A DNA stretch of 64,000 nucleotides. Origin: Serratia nevei (GTDB lineage: Bacteria > Pseudomonadota > Gammaproteobacteria > Enterobacterales > Enterobacteriaceae). Below, piece after piece: positions 34,702 through 42,876 of the stretch (its first letter is position 1; each line of letters begins with the position of its first letter). The position numbers and the translations under genes are program-made. The notes under the pieces are model-generated. The model was not told where the DNA came from, ran no database searches, and was given only the letters and a program-made list of their open reading frames with translations. The DNA lies in assembly GCF_024160145.1 (NCBI RefSeq), contig NZ_JAMYWQ010000003.1, positions 175,604 to 239,603 on the forward strand, written 5' to 3'.

Positions 34702-35379
34702 ATGTCTGAACCACTCGTGATTGTATTTCCCATCTATCAAGGCGTCACCCAACTCGATTTCACCGGCCCGCTGCAGTTTCTGCGCCACATGCCGGGCGCG
34801 GAAATCATCGTCGCTTCAGTAGACGGCGCGGATGTCGAATCGGAAGGCCTGCATTTCACCCGGCTGCGCCCGCTGCCGGAGATCGCGCGCTGCGACGTGC
34901 TGTGCGTGCCGGGCGGCAGCGGCTGCACCCAGGCGCTGCAGGATGAAGCATTCATGCGGCAAATCCGGCGGCTGGGCGCCGATGCCCGCTACCTGACCTC
35001 GGTGTGCACCGGTTCGCTGATCCTGGCCGCCGCCGGCTTGCTGCCGGGCAAACGCGCCGCCTGCCACTGGTCGATGCGCGACAGCCTGGCGCTGTTCGGC
35101 GCCATACCCAGCGCTGCACGCGTTGAGCGCGACGGCAACGTGATCAGCGGCGGCGGCGTCACCGCCGGCATCGACTTTGCGCTGGCGCTGATCGCCGAAC
35201 TGCACGGCGAAGACACTGCCCAGACGATCCAACTCTATCTGGAATACGCCCCGGCCCCGCCGTTCACCGGCGGCACGCCGGAACTGGCCCCGCCACACAT
35301 TTACGCCAGGGTACAGGCGCAGATGGCAGAAAGTCTGGCGCGGCGCAGATCGTTGGTGGCGCAGATCGCTCAGGGCTAG
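34702..35379 (+). CDS. DJ-1/PfpI protein, isonitrile hydratase-like
   Basis: This 225-residue protein has the nucleophile elbow SVCTGSLILAAAGLLPGK with Cys102 and an Asp19 in TQLDFTGP. In Pseudomonas isonitrile hydratase InhA the equivalents are an Asp near 17 and a Cys near 101, and the length (about 228) matches. It thus probably hydrates isocyanides to N-formamides or a related reaction. The GlxA-like gene is divergent with 91 bp between them. Confidence 0.83.
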   Translation: MSEPLVIVFPIYQGVTQLDFTGPLQFLRHMPGAEIIVASVDGADVESEGLHFTRLRPLPEIARCDVLCVPGGSGCTQALQDEAFMRQIRRLGADARYLTSVCTGSLILAAAGLLPGKRAACHWSMRDSLALFGAIPSAARVERDGNVISGGGVTAGIDFALALIAELHGEDTAQTIQLYLEYAPAPPFTGGTPELAPPHIYARVQAQMAESLARRRSLVAQIAQG

Positions 35380-35428
35380 CGATCGGCGTATACTTGCCCT
35401 TATGCGTCAGCCACATAAGGAGTGAGGA

Positions 35429-35992
35429 ATGACCGATTTGGCCCACTACATTACGGATTACGGTTACTGGGCGTTGTTTATCGGCTGCCTGGCGGAGGGG
35501 GAGACCATCACGCTGCTGGGCGGCATCGCCGCCCATGAAGGGCTGCTGCACTGGCCGTGGGTGATTGCGGTGGTGGCGCTCGGCGGCACGTTGGGGGATC
35601 AGCTGTTGTTCTTCGCCGGCCGCCGGTTCGAAGGCCGGATCCTGTCGCGGCTCAAGGGGCAGGAAAAGCGCATCGCACGCGCCAGAAGGCTAATCGCTCG
35701 CCACCCGATACTGTTCGTGCTCGGCGTGCGCTTTATGTACGGCTTTCGCATCATCGGCCCGGTGCTGATTGGCGCCAGCCGCCTGCCACCATCGCGCTTC
35801 GTGCCGCTCAACATCCTCGGCGCCATTCTGTGGGCGACGATCTTCGTCATGCTCGGCTATTTCGGCGGCCAGGCGATCGAAAGCTTCGTGACCGGCTTCG
35901 ACAAAAAGCTCTCCAGCCTGCTGTTTGTCGCGCTGGCGATCGCCGCCATCCTGCTGGTGCGCTTCTGGTGGCGCAAACGCCACGCGGAGTGA
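35429..35992 (+). CDS. yohD: YohD, DedA-family membrane protein
   Basis: This 187-residue inner-membrane DedA/SNARE-associated protein aligns with E. coli YohD (GSLAEGETVTLLGG-like GCLAEGETITLLGGIAAHEG, GDQLLFFAGRRFEGRI, FMYGFRIIGPVLIGASRLPP). DedA proteins support membrane homeostasis and lipid flipping; the role of YohD is not defined. AAGGAGTGAGG precedes the ATG. Confidence 0.92.
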   Translation: MTDLAHYITDYGYWALFIGCLAEGETITLLGGIAAHEGLLHWPWVIAVVALGGTLGDQLLFFAGRRFEGRILSRLKGQEKRIARARRLIARHPILFVLGVRFMYGFRIIGPVLIGASRLPPSRFVPLNILGAILWATIFVMLGYFGGQAIESFVTGFDKKLSSLLFVALAIAAILLVRFWWRKRHAE

Positions 35993-35995
35993 AGC

Positions 35996-36622
35996 TCAGC
36001 GGCTCAGCATCAGTTTGATGCCCAACAGCGCCAGCACGCCGCCGCTCAAGCGATCGAACCAGGCCTTGAAGCGCAGATAAATCCGGCGCGGGCGCGGCGA
36101 AGAAAGCACGAAGGCGACAAAGGCGTACCACGCCACATCGACCGCCAGCGCGATCAAAGGTAACGCCACATACATCCACGGCGCGATCGCGTGGCTGAGC
36201 AACGCGGCGAACACGCTGGCGAAGACAATGGCAGTATTCGGGTTGCCCAACTGGGTCAGCAGACCGGTGGTGAAGGCTTTGCGCCATCCCAGCGGCTGCC
36301 CGCCAGCGTCACCCACGTTCAGCGGTCGATTGGCGCCACGCAGCATGTTGAACGCCAGATAGATAAGGTAAGCGCCGCCTAACAGCTTTAACGTCCCGTA
36401 TAGCCAAGGCAGCGCCAGCAACAGCGACTGCAGTCCCAGCAGGGCCAACAGCGCGAAGACAAAGCATCCGACGCCCATCCCCAGCGCGACTGCCATACCG
36501 TCGCTACGCGAAGAAGCCACCGCTGTGCGCGCCACCAGAATAAAACTTTGTCCCGGGCTCATCGCCCCCAGCGCAATCGCGCCGGTAATGCTGATTATCG
36601 ACAGCGCCGTCTCGCTCAACAT
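35996..36622 (-). CDS. LysE/RhtB-family exporter
   Basis: This 208-residue inner-membrane amino-acid exporter has six helices and family motifs GAMSPGQSFILVARTAVASSR and GLLTQLGNPNTAIVFAS. ATG 36622 is chosen; a GTG two codons earlier (36628) is possible. It is convergent with yohD (3 bp apart) and is followed upstream by a LysR gene on the same strand, which may regulate it. Substrate unknown. Confidence 0.9.
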   Translation of the reverse strand: MLSETALSIISITGAIALGAMSPGQSFILVARTAVASSRSDGMAVALGMGVGCFVFALLALLGLQSLLLALPWLYGTLKLLGGAYLIYLAFNMLRGANRPLNVGDAGGQPLGWRKAFTTGLLTQLGNPNTAIVFASVFAALLSHAIAPWMYVALPLIALAVDVAWYAFVAFVLSSPRPRRIYLRFKAWFDRLSGGVLALLGIKLMLSR

Positions 36623-36690
36623 GCCCACTCTCCGTTGTCATTTTTTATTCAAACTAGCGCAGAGGTGAAAACAAAAGCAATGGCGGCGCG

Positions 36691-37584
36691 TCAAGATCCC
36701 TGCGGCGCCGCGCGCATCAGCTCGACCAGTTCGCGCGCCGCCTTGTCCAGCGGGCGGTGCTTCAGCCAGATCAGATGCATTGGCAAGCGTAGCTCGTTCT
36801 TGGTGTTTTTGAATTTCAGCCGCACCAGCCGCCCCTGCGCCAGCAGCGGCTCGGCCAGCGACAGCGGAAAATTGCCCCACCCCAGGCCCGCTTCCACCAT
36901 GTTCAGCGCCATCGGCAGGCTGTCGGTGCGCCAGTAAGCCTCCGCCACCTGCGGGCGCAGATCGCCGATCGGCAGATCGCGGCTGGCCACCATGATCTGC
37001 CGCACGTTGACCAAATCCTCGAGAAACAGCTCGCCCGCTGCGCCGTCCAGCGCCGGATGCTGCGGCGACAGCATCGCCACCAGCGATTCCGCGCCCACGA
37101 AGTGGAACTGTTCGGCGCTGTTGATGTTCAACCCGCCGAACGCCAGGCAAACGCCGATGCGCTCCTGGTGCAGCAGGTGCAACACGTCATCTTGCGGCGC
37201 GCTGAGCACTTCGATATTCAGCAGCGGATAACGCTGCGACAGCGTTTTCACCGCCGCCAGCAGGCCGGCGCCGTTGATGTCCGACGCCACGCCGATCGAA
37301 AGCCGGCTCTCCAGCCCCTGGGAAAGTTCGATGGCGTGCACCTGCAGCTGCTTGAGTTGCCCGGCGATCAGGCGGGCGTGCGGTGCCAGGGCCAGGGCCA
37401 GCGCGGTCGGCGTCGGTTCGCGGTGCGAGCGATCGAACAGCGCGAAACCGAGCTCCGCCTCCATGTTGGCGATGCCCATGCTGACGGCGGACGGCACGCG
37501 CCGCAGCGCACGGGCGGCGGCGGAAAACGAGCCGCGATCGAGCACCGCCAAAAACAGTTCGATATTGTCGCTGGAAAAGTTCAT
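36691..37584 (-). CDS. LysR-family transcriptional regulator
   Basis: This 297-residue LysR protein has an N-terminal HTH (residues about 5-62; GSFSAAARALRRVPSAVSMGIAN). It is divergent from the PACE exporter at 37696 with 111 bp between, so this exporter is the likeliest target. This matches known pairs where a LysR regulator drives a PACE gene. Effector unknown. Confidence 0.88.
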   Translation of the reverse strand: MNFSSDNIELFLAVLDRGSFSAAARALRRVPSAVSMGIANMEAELGFALFDRSHREPTPTALALALAPHARLIAGQLKQLQVHAIELSQGLESRLSIGVASDINGAGLLAAVKTLSQRYPLLNIEVLSAPQDDVLHLLHQERIGVCLAFGGLNINSAEQFHFVGAESLVAMLSPQHPALDGAAGELFLEDLVNVRQIMVASRDLPIGDLRPQVAEAYWRTDSLPMALNMVEAGLGWGNFPLSLAEPLLAQGRLVRLKFKNTKNELRLPMHLIWLKHRPLDKAARELVELMRAAPQGS

Positions 37585-37695
37585 CGTTAACCTGTCAGTT
37601 AAACTGACAGCTCCTGACTTTTTCTATCAATGTGATTGACGCTATCTTAGCCGCCGTCGCCACAGAGGCAACTAAAAACAGATCGGGAGAAAACA

Positions 37696-38133
37696 ATGCA
37701 AGGCGTCAAACGCAAACTGGTATATGTCACCGCTTATGAAATCATCGGCATGACGATCTCGGCGCTGGGGCTGGCGCTGCTGTCGGGCCACGCGCCAACC
37801 AGCACCGGGCCGCTGGCGGTGGTGATCACCACCCTCGCGGTCAGCTGGAACTTCATTTACAATTCCTTATTCGAATGGTGGGAGAGCCGCCAGGTGTCGC
37901 GCACCCGCACTCTTAAACGCCGCATTTTGCATGCGGTCGGGTTTCAGCTGACGCTGGTGGTATTTTTAATCCCGCTGATCGCCTGGTGGATGGGCATCAC
38001 GCTGTGGCAGGCGCTGCTGCTGGATATGGCGCTGATCGTCATCATTCCTTGCTACACCTTCCTGTTTAACTGGGCGTTCGACAAGCTGTTCGGCCTGCCG
38101 GCTTCGGCTCTGCCGGCCGGTGAATCCGCCTAA
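37696..38133 (+). CDS. PACE-family efflux pump
   Basis: This 145-residue inner-membrane protein has four helices in two bacterial transmembrane-pair repeats (about residues 6-60 and 72-130). It keeps the conserved acidic residue Glu15 in the first helix (YVTAYEIIG) and the WNFIYNSLFEWWE boundary motif of AceI-type proteins. These pumps export biocides such as chlorhexidine, or polyamines. GGGAGAAAAC precedes the ATG. Confidence 0.9.
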   Translation: MQGVKRKLVYVTAYEIIGMTISALGLALLSGHAPTSTGPLAVVITTLAVSWNFIYNSLFEWWESRQVSRTRTLKRRILHAVGFQLTLVVFLIPLIAWWMGITLWQALLLDMALIVIIPCYTFLFNWAFDKLFGLPASALPAGESA

Positions 38134-38151
38134 AAACCCCCTCGTCCGATT

Positions 38152-38181
38152 CGCCTGCGCACGCCCATCGCCGCGCAGGCG
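38152..38181 (+). terminator. Hairpin after the PACE gene
   Basis: CGCCTGCGC (38152-38160) pairs with GCGCAGGCG (38173-38181) around 12 bases, followed by CCATCGCTTTATTTTCC. Confidence 0.5.
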
Positions 38182-38263
38182 CCATCGCTTTATTTTCCGC
38201 CCGCCTTCCCCCTCACGCGAAATAACCTTCAAATCCCTTTAGTTTGCACGGTAATTATTATTC

Positions 38264-38279
38264 TGTGATTTCAATCACT
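38264..38279 (+). promoter_or_regulatory. CRP-type site upstream of ansP
   Basis: TGTGA (38264-38268), six bases, then TCACT (38275-38279): nine of ten conserved CRP-box positions. It lies about 290 bp before ansP, so it may serve a promoter inside the gap rather than ansP directly. Confidence 0.5.
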
Positions 38280-38303
38280 TTTATCGTTCGATATTTCCGT
38301 GTT

Positions 38304-38322
38304 GATAATGAGACTCATCTTA
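38304..38322 (+). promoter_or_regulatory. Fur-box-like sequence
   Basis: GATAATGAGACTCATCTTA matches the 19-bp Fur consensus at 14 positions. A -35-like TTGATA (38303-38308) and a -10-like AATAAT about 18 bp on (38327-38332) overlap it, the layout of a Fur-repressed promoter. Confidence 0.4.
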
Positions 38323-38333
38323 CTGAATAATAT

Positions 38334-38400
38334 GCGCTTTTGTTTTCAGTTTAAAAAATACACACCATTGCTCACGCTTTGCGCACAGGTTTTTTTGCCA
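38334..38400 (+). ncRNA. Candidate iron-responsive small RNA
   Basis: Downstream of the Fur-like promoter lies CATTGCTCAC (38366-38375), identical to the core of RyhB, followed by a run of seven T (38390-38396). The stem before the T-run is weak (CGC TTT GCG), and the 3' end could instead be the hairpin at 38428-38445 (CGCCGTTA with TAACGGCG). No full match to RyhB is claimed. A 68-codon ORF overlaps but has no family features. Confidence 0.3.
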
Positions 38401-38568
38401 CATTTATCGGGAAACGGTAGCATGCCACGCCGTTATTTAACGGCGGCTGTATACACAATAAACAGCGGAATGATGCCACGACCTCATTCTCATTACGATT
38501 GCTGATGGCAATCGTTTGCTCTGCAGCTCAGGGCGAAGTTCATCATAGACAGGTAAACAGGACGGATA

Positions 38569-40035
38569 ATGCATTCACAAAAAAAGTCGGCGGACGACAA
38601 ACACGCCGCCAGAAGACGCTGGCTAGACTCCCATGAATCCGGTTATCACAAAAGCATGGGCAACCGGCAGATCCAAATGATCGCCATCGGCGGTTCGATC
38701 GGCACCGGCTTGTTCCTCGGTACCGGTGGCCGCCTCGAACTGGCCGGGCCGGCGCTGGCGCTGGTCTATCTGGTGTGCGGGATCTTCTCTTTCTTCATCC
38801 TGCGCGCGCTGGGCGAACTGGTGCTGCATCGCCCTTCCAGCGGCAGCTTCGTTTCTTACGCCCGCGAATTTCTCGGTGAGAAAGCCTCTTACGTCGCCGG
38901 CTGGATGTACTTCCTCAACTGGGCGATGACCGGCATCGTCGACATCACCGCGGTAGCGCTGTACATGCACTACTGGGGCACCTTCGCCGACGTGCCGCAA
39001 TGGCTGTTCGCCCTCGGCGCGCTCGGCATCGTCGCCACCATGAACATGATCGGCGTGAAATGGTTCGCCGAAATGGAGTTCTGGTTCGCGCTGATCAAGG
39101 TCGCCGCCATCGCGCTGTTCCTGATCGTCGGCGTGGTGTTCCTCGGCACCGGCACCCCGGTGGCCGGCCACACCACCGGCATGCACCTGATCACCGAAAA
39201 CGGTGGCATGTTCCCGCACGGCCTGCTGCCGGCGCTGGTGCTGGTGCAAGGGGTGATCTTCGCGTTCGCCGGCATTGAGCTTATCGGCACCGCCGCCGGC
39301 GAGTGTAAAGATCCGGCCAAAATGATGCCCAAAGCGATCAACAGCGTGATCTGGCGCATCGGCCTGTTCTACGTCGGTTCCGTGGTGCTGCTGGTGCTGC
39401 TGCTGCCGTGGAACGCCTACCAGGCCGGCCAAAGCCCGTTTGTCACCTTCTTCAGCAAGCTGGGCGTGCCTTACATCGGCACCATCATGAACATCGTGGT
39501 GCTGACCGCCGCGCTGTCCAGCCTCAACTCCGGCCTTTACTCTACCGGCCGCATCCTGCGCTCGCTGGCGATGGGCGGCTCCGCGCCGAAGCTGATGGCC
39601 AAAATGAGCAGCCAGCAGGTGCCTTACGCCGGCATCCTGGTCACCTGCGGCATCTACGTGATCGGCGTGGTGCTCAACTATCTGGTGCCGTCGCAGGTAT
39701 TCGAGATCGTACTGAACATCGCTTCGCTCGGCATCATCGCCTCCTGGGCATTTATCATCGTTTGCCAGATGCGCCTGCGCAAAGCCATCCGTGAAGGCCG
39801 CGCGCAGCCGGTGTCTTTCAGAATGCCGGGCGCGCCGTTCACCTCCTGGCTGACGCTGGCGTTCCTGCTGATCGTGGTGGTGATGATGGCGTTCGATTAC
39901 CCGAACGGCACCTGGACCATCGCCACCATTCCGGTGCTGGCGGTGCTGCTGACGCTGGGCTGGTTCGGCCTGCGCAAGCGCGCGCAGGAAGTGAAGCTGG
40001 AACAGCAGGCTCACGAAGAGCAACACCCGCACTGA
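38569..40035 (+). CDS. ansP: L-asparagine permease
   Basis: This 488-residue inner-membrane amino-acid/proton symporter aligns with E. coli AnsP over the length (RRWLDSHESGYHKSMGNRQI, HRPSSGSFVSYAREFLGEKA, GTAAGECKDPAKMMPKAINS). Twelve membrane helices of the AAT family are evident. It is closer to AnsP than to CycA or GabP. The upstream 435-bp gap is unusually long and contains CRP- and Fur-like sites. Confidence 0.93.
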   Translation: MHSQKKSADDKHAARRRWLDSHESGYHKSMGNRQIQMIAIGGSIGTGLFLGTGGRLELAGPALALVYLVCGIFSFFILRALGELVLHRPSSGSFVSYAREFLGEKASYVAGWMYFLNWAMTGIVDITAVALYMHYWGTFADVPQWLFALGALGIVATMNMIGVKWFAEMEFWFALIKVAAIALFLIVGVVFLGTGTPVAGHTTGMHLITENGGMFPHGLLPALVLVQGVIFAFAGIELIGTAAGECKDPAKMMPKAINSVIWRIGLFYVGSVVLLVLLLPWNAYQAGQSPFVTFFSKLGVPYIGTIMNIVVLTAALSSLNSGLYSTGRILRSLAMGGSAPKLMAKMSSQQVPYAGILVTCGIYVIGVVLNYLVPSQVFEIVLNIASLGIIASWAFIIVCQMRLRKAIREGRAQPVSFRMPGAPFTSWLTLAFLLIVVVMMAFDYPNGTWTIATIPVLAVLLTLGWFGLRKRAQEVKLEQQAHEEQHPH

Positions 40036-40043
40036 TTCGACAA

Positions 40044-40068
40044 ACCGCCCTCCGGGCGGTTTTTTTTA
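40044..40068 (+). terminator. Rho-independent terminator of ansP
   Basis: ACCGCCC (40044-40050) pairs with GGGCGGT (40054-40060), followed by a run of T to 40067. Confidence 0.9.
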
Positions 40069-40072
40069 TCCG

Positions 40073-40852
40073 CTATAACCGGCCGTAGAACGTCATTCTG
40101 GCGCTTTCCGACAGCATCACGTCCGGCTGCGCATTGTAGGCCAGCACCACCAACATGCGCGTGGTGTCGCCTTCAGTCGGCGTCACCCGGTGCAGGGCGT
40201 TGCGCCCGCGAAACAGCACCAAATCCCCCTCCTCGATCGCCAGCCGTTTGACCGCCCGCTCCCCGTCCAGCACCTGCGTGACCCCGGCATAGTTCATCTC
40301 GCCGCGATCGGCGTCGCGCAGGTTCTCCACGTACTCGAAACGCCCGCCCGCCTGCGGTTTCTGGATCAGCAGCGTGATGGCAAACGACGAGTTGTCGAAG
40401 TGCCATCCCAGCTCCTGGCCGGTGTGGGCGTAATGCAGGTTGATAGACGACAGCCGATCGGCGTAGGGATACAGCTGCGCTTCATCCAGCACCGCACAGA
40501 GGAACGCGCGAAACGCCGGGGCATCGTACAGCGCACGCAGCGGCGAGTGCGGCGGAATATCCTCGTCGGTAATGCAGCCCTTGGACGACACCACCAGCCG
40601 GTTGCGCGCGTGGTCGGCCGGCAGCGCGTCGTCCTGCGGCCGCAAATAAACATTGTGTTTGCTGGTGGCGTAAAACGCCGCGTGATGCTGTTCGGCGCCT
40701 TCCAGCCGCACCGTCGCCAGCGCGGCGGGGCGCAGAAATCCCGGCAGCACCAGCGCACCGGTGCGCTCCAGCGTTTGCCGGCAACGGGCGCGGAACGCGG
40801 CGCCGTCGATGGGATGGGCGGACAGATCGATAATATCGGCAAGTTGCGGCAT
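40073..40852 (-). CDS. 2-oxoglutarate/Fe(II) oxygenase, HalD-like
   Basis: This 259-residue protein has the iron triad His151, Asp153 (GWHFDNSS) and His221 (ALHRVTP), with Arg232 for 2-oxoglutarate. The N-terminus LERTGALVLPGFL resembles HalD/ArpA-like oxygenases, which hydroxylate or halogenate amino acids. ATG 40852 begins the domain. It is divergent from a LysR gene (116 bp), which may control it. Substrate unknown; halogenation cannot be claimed since the Asp of the triad is retained. Confidence 0.82.
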   Translation of the reverse strand: MPQLADIIDLSAHPIDGAAFRARCRQTLERTGALVLPGFLRPAALATVRLEGAEQHHAAFYATSKHNVYLRPQDDALPADHARNRLVVSSKGCITDEDIPPHSPLRALYDAPAFRAFLCAVLDEAQLYPYADRLSSINLHYAHTGQELGWHFDNSSFAITLLIQKPQAGGRFEYVENLRDADRGEMNYAGVTQVLDGERAVKRLAIEEGDLVLFRGRNALHRVTPTEGDTTRMLVVLAYNAQPDVMLSESARMTFYGRL

Positions 40853-40968
40853 GACATTCCCCTCGTGTGCGATAGCCGGATGCGTCTCACTGTAGCGAAT
40901 GGCGCATTGCCGCCATAACAAAAATACGTTATGGATAAGCTAACCAATTCTTAGCGATAGCCCTGCCC

Positions 40969-41856
40969 ATGCACTCACCCTCCCGTGCACGCTTGCCCAA
41001 ACTGAGCGCCATTCTGGCGTTCGAAACCGCCGCCCGCACCGGCAGCCTGGCCCGCGCGGCGGATACGCTGGCGCTGACCGCCGCCGCCGTCAGTCAGCAA
41101 ATCCGCCAGCTCGAACAACACCTGGGGATCACGCTGTTCATCCGCGCCAAAAGCGGCGTTACGCTGACCGAACAGGGCGTGGATTACCTGGCCTACGTGC
41201 AGGAGGCATTCGAAACGCTGCGCGTGGCGCAGCAGCACGTCGAGCGCCAGCGCGGCAAACAGGCGCTGACGGTGTTCGCCCTGCCGGCGTTGGCCTCCAA
41301 GTGGCTGAACCCGGCACTGGGCGACTGGCTGGCGCAGTGCCCCGACGGCGATCTGCGGCTGCACGCGACCCATGCGGCGGTCGATTTCGCCCATTCGGCG
41401 GCGGACTTCGCCCTGTGCTTCGGCGATCAAGACTATCCGCTGCTGGAAAAGGTGCGGCTGTTTCAGGATCGGGTGCAGCCGGTGTGCAGCCCGGCGCTGC
41501 GCGATCGCGGCGACTGGACGCAACAGCCGCTGATCCACGTCGACTGGGGCAAGGAGAGCCAGTTTCTGCCGGGCTGGCACGAGTGGTTCACCGCCGCCGA
41601 TCGAATGCCGCCGGCGCGGCGTGGGCTCACCTATAACCTGACTTCGCTGGCTATCGACGCCGCCGTGCAAGGGCGCGGGGTGCTGCTCGGCCAGCGGCGG
41701 CTGATCGCCCGTGAACTGGCGGAAGGCCAGCTGGTCACCCTGGCCGAACCGGCGCTGCCGCTCAGCAAACCCTACTACGTGATTTACCCACCGCGCACGC
41801 TGGAAAAACCCGGCGCGGCGGCGTTTCTGGGCTGGCTGCAGGAGCTGGCCCAGTGA
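40969..41856 (+). CDS. LysR-family transcriptional regulator (GcvA-like)
   Basis: This 295-residue LysR protein has HTH residues about 12-65 (GSLARAADTLALTAAAVSQQIRQLEQHLG). It belongs to the GcvA-like group. Divergent from the 2OG oxygenase, its probable target. Effector unknown. Confidence 0.9.
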   Translation: MHSPSRARLPKLSAILAFETAARTGSLARAADTLALTAAAVSQQIRQLEQHLGITLFIRAKSGVTLTEQGVDYLAYVQEAFETLRVAQQHVERQRGKQALTVFALPALASKWLNPALGDWLAQCPDGDLRLHATHAAVDFAHSAADFALCFGDQDYPLLEKVRLFQDRVQPVCSPALRDRGDWTQQPLIHVDWGKESQFLPGWHEWFTAADRMPPARRGLTYNLTSLAIDAAVQGRGVLLGQRRLIARELAEGQLVTLAEPALPLSKPYYVIYPPRTLEKPGAAAFLGWLQELAQ

Positions 41857-41868
41857 GCGGCGTATCGT

Positions 41869-42720
41869 TCAGGTTTTGGCCATCATTTCGCCCAGCAACA
41901 GGTTCGTGGCGCGCGGTTGATACACCTCATTGCCTGCACCGGGGGTGAGCGTCAGTTCGCCGATATAGAGCCTGTCGCGCGTCAGGTAGAAATCGACCCG
42001 GCAGTAGTCCAGATCGGCGGCAACGGCTTGAGCGACCTCAATCATCTCATCCCAAAATTCAGGCTTCTCGCGCAACGTATTGATTTGGGGGATACCTTTT
42101 TGGCTAAAGAAGCAGTGATGCGCATGGCGGTCCAAAAATTCCAGCGACGTCGGCTCCGGGCCGCCACGCAGCAACTCCACGAACAGGTAAGGCTGATTGC
42201 CGTTAAAAACATGCACTTTGTAGTCGATCAGTTCACCGTCGCGTTCGATGTCCAACAGGTTTTCAACCAGAATTTGCAGTGGGATCTTCGCATAGTGTTT
42301 CTCACGAAAGCGCTTCCAATACGTTATTTTTGACCATGCCTTGAGAGTATTCGCAATCTCGTCATAACTCACCCTATCTTTATCTCTGACAATTTTCACT
42401 TGCTGTGAAGCATTATTTGTTTTGATAACAAAAGATTGAGGCAATGACATGTAGTCCTCCTCAGTAAAATTCCTGGTTATCATGAGAACCGGCGTTAGGT
42501 ATTTTTCCGAAACGCGACGAGATATATAATCCCTCACCGCCACCTTGTCTGCCAGCAGGCTGAACTCTTCGCGCGGGTAGCGCATCCTGTGATAAATCCT
42601 CTCAGAAAAGCTCTTAGGATTCAAAAAGTTGACGAAGCACCCGTGAACAAAATAATGCGACAATTGATAATAAACAAAGTCAGGTGAAACCTTATAGAGG
42701 TATTTTACGAATTTTCTCAT
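41869..42720 (-). CDS. TupA-like ATP-grasp glycosyltransferase-type protein
   Basis: This 283-residue protein belongs to the TupA-like ATP-grasp family found in polysaccharide clusters. Motifs: YKVSPDFVYYQLSHYF near the start, then FVIKTNNASQQVKIVRDK, LIDYKVHVFNG and the ATP-grasp end CRVDFYLTRDRLYIGELTLTPGAG. It likely adds an amino acid or teichuronopeptide-type group in surface polymers, by family. It is divergent from the flippase at 42877 and more AT-rich than the neighbourhood. Confidence 0.82.
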   Translation of the reverse strand: MRKFVKYLYKVSPDFVYYQLSHYFVHGCFVNFLNPKSFSERIYHRMRYPREEFSLLADKVAVRDYISRRVSEKYLTPVLMITRNFTEEDYMSLPQSFVIKTNNASQQVKIVRDKDRVSYDEIANTLKAWSKITYWKRFREKHYAKIPLQILVENLLDIERDGELIDYKVHVFNGNQPYLFVELLRGGPEPTSLEFLDRHAHHCFFSQKGIPQINTLREKPEFWDEMIEVAQAVAADLDYCRVDFYLTRDRLYIGELTLTPGAGNEVYQPRATNLLLGEMMAKT

Positions 42721-42876
42721 TCCGTTGACTCATCCATTAATACAATATGATATAAGATCTGCCTAAAGTTTAAATGCAATTGGCTTGAATTGTAAAATAA
42801 AAAACAGACTTCGCGATAATGAAAGAGTAAAAAAAGCAGAATAATCCTATATCACCGGGTGTTCAGGGAAGCGTCA

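Noticed and set aside
38299..38505. 68-codon frame in the gap before ansP
   Set aside because: It starts at a GTG inside the Fur-like promoter and has no recognisable feature; the small-RNA reading fits better.
38569..40035. CycA (D-serine/D-alanine/glycine transporter)
   Set aside because: N-terminus and internal blocks match AnsP far better than CycA.
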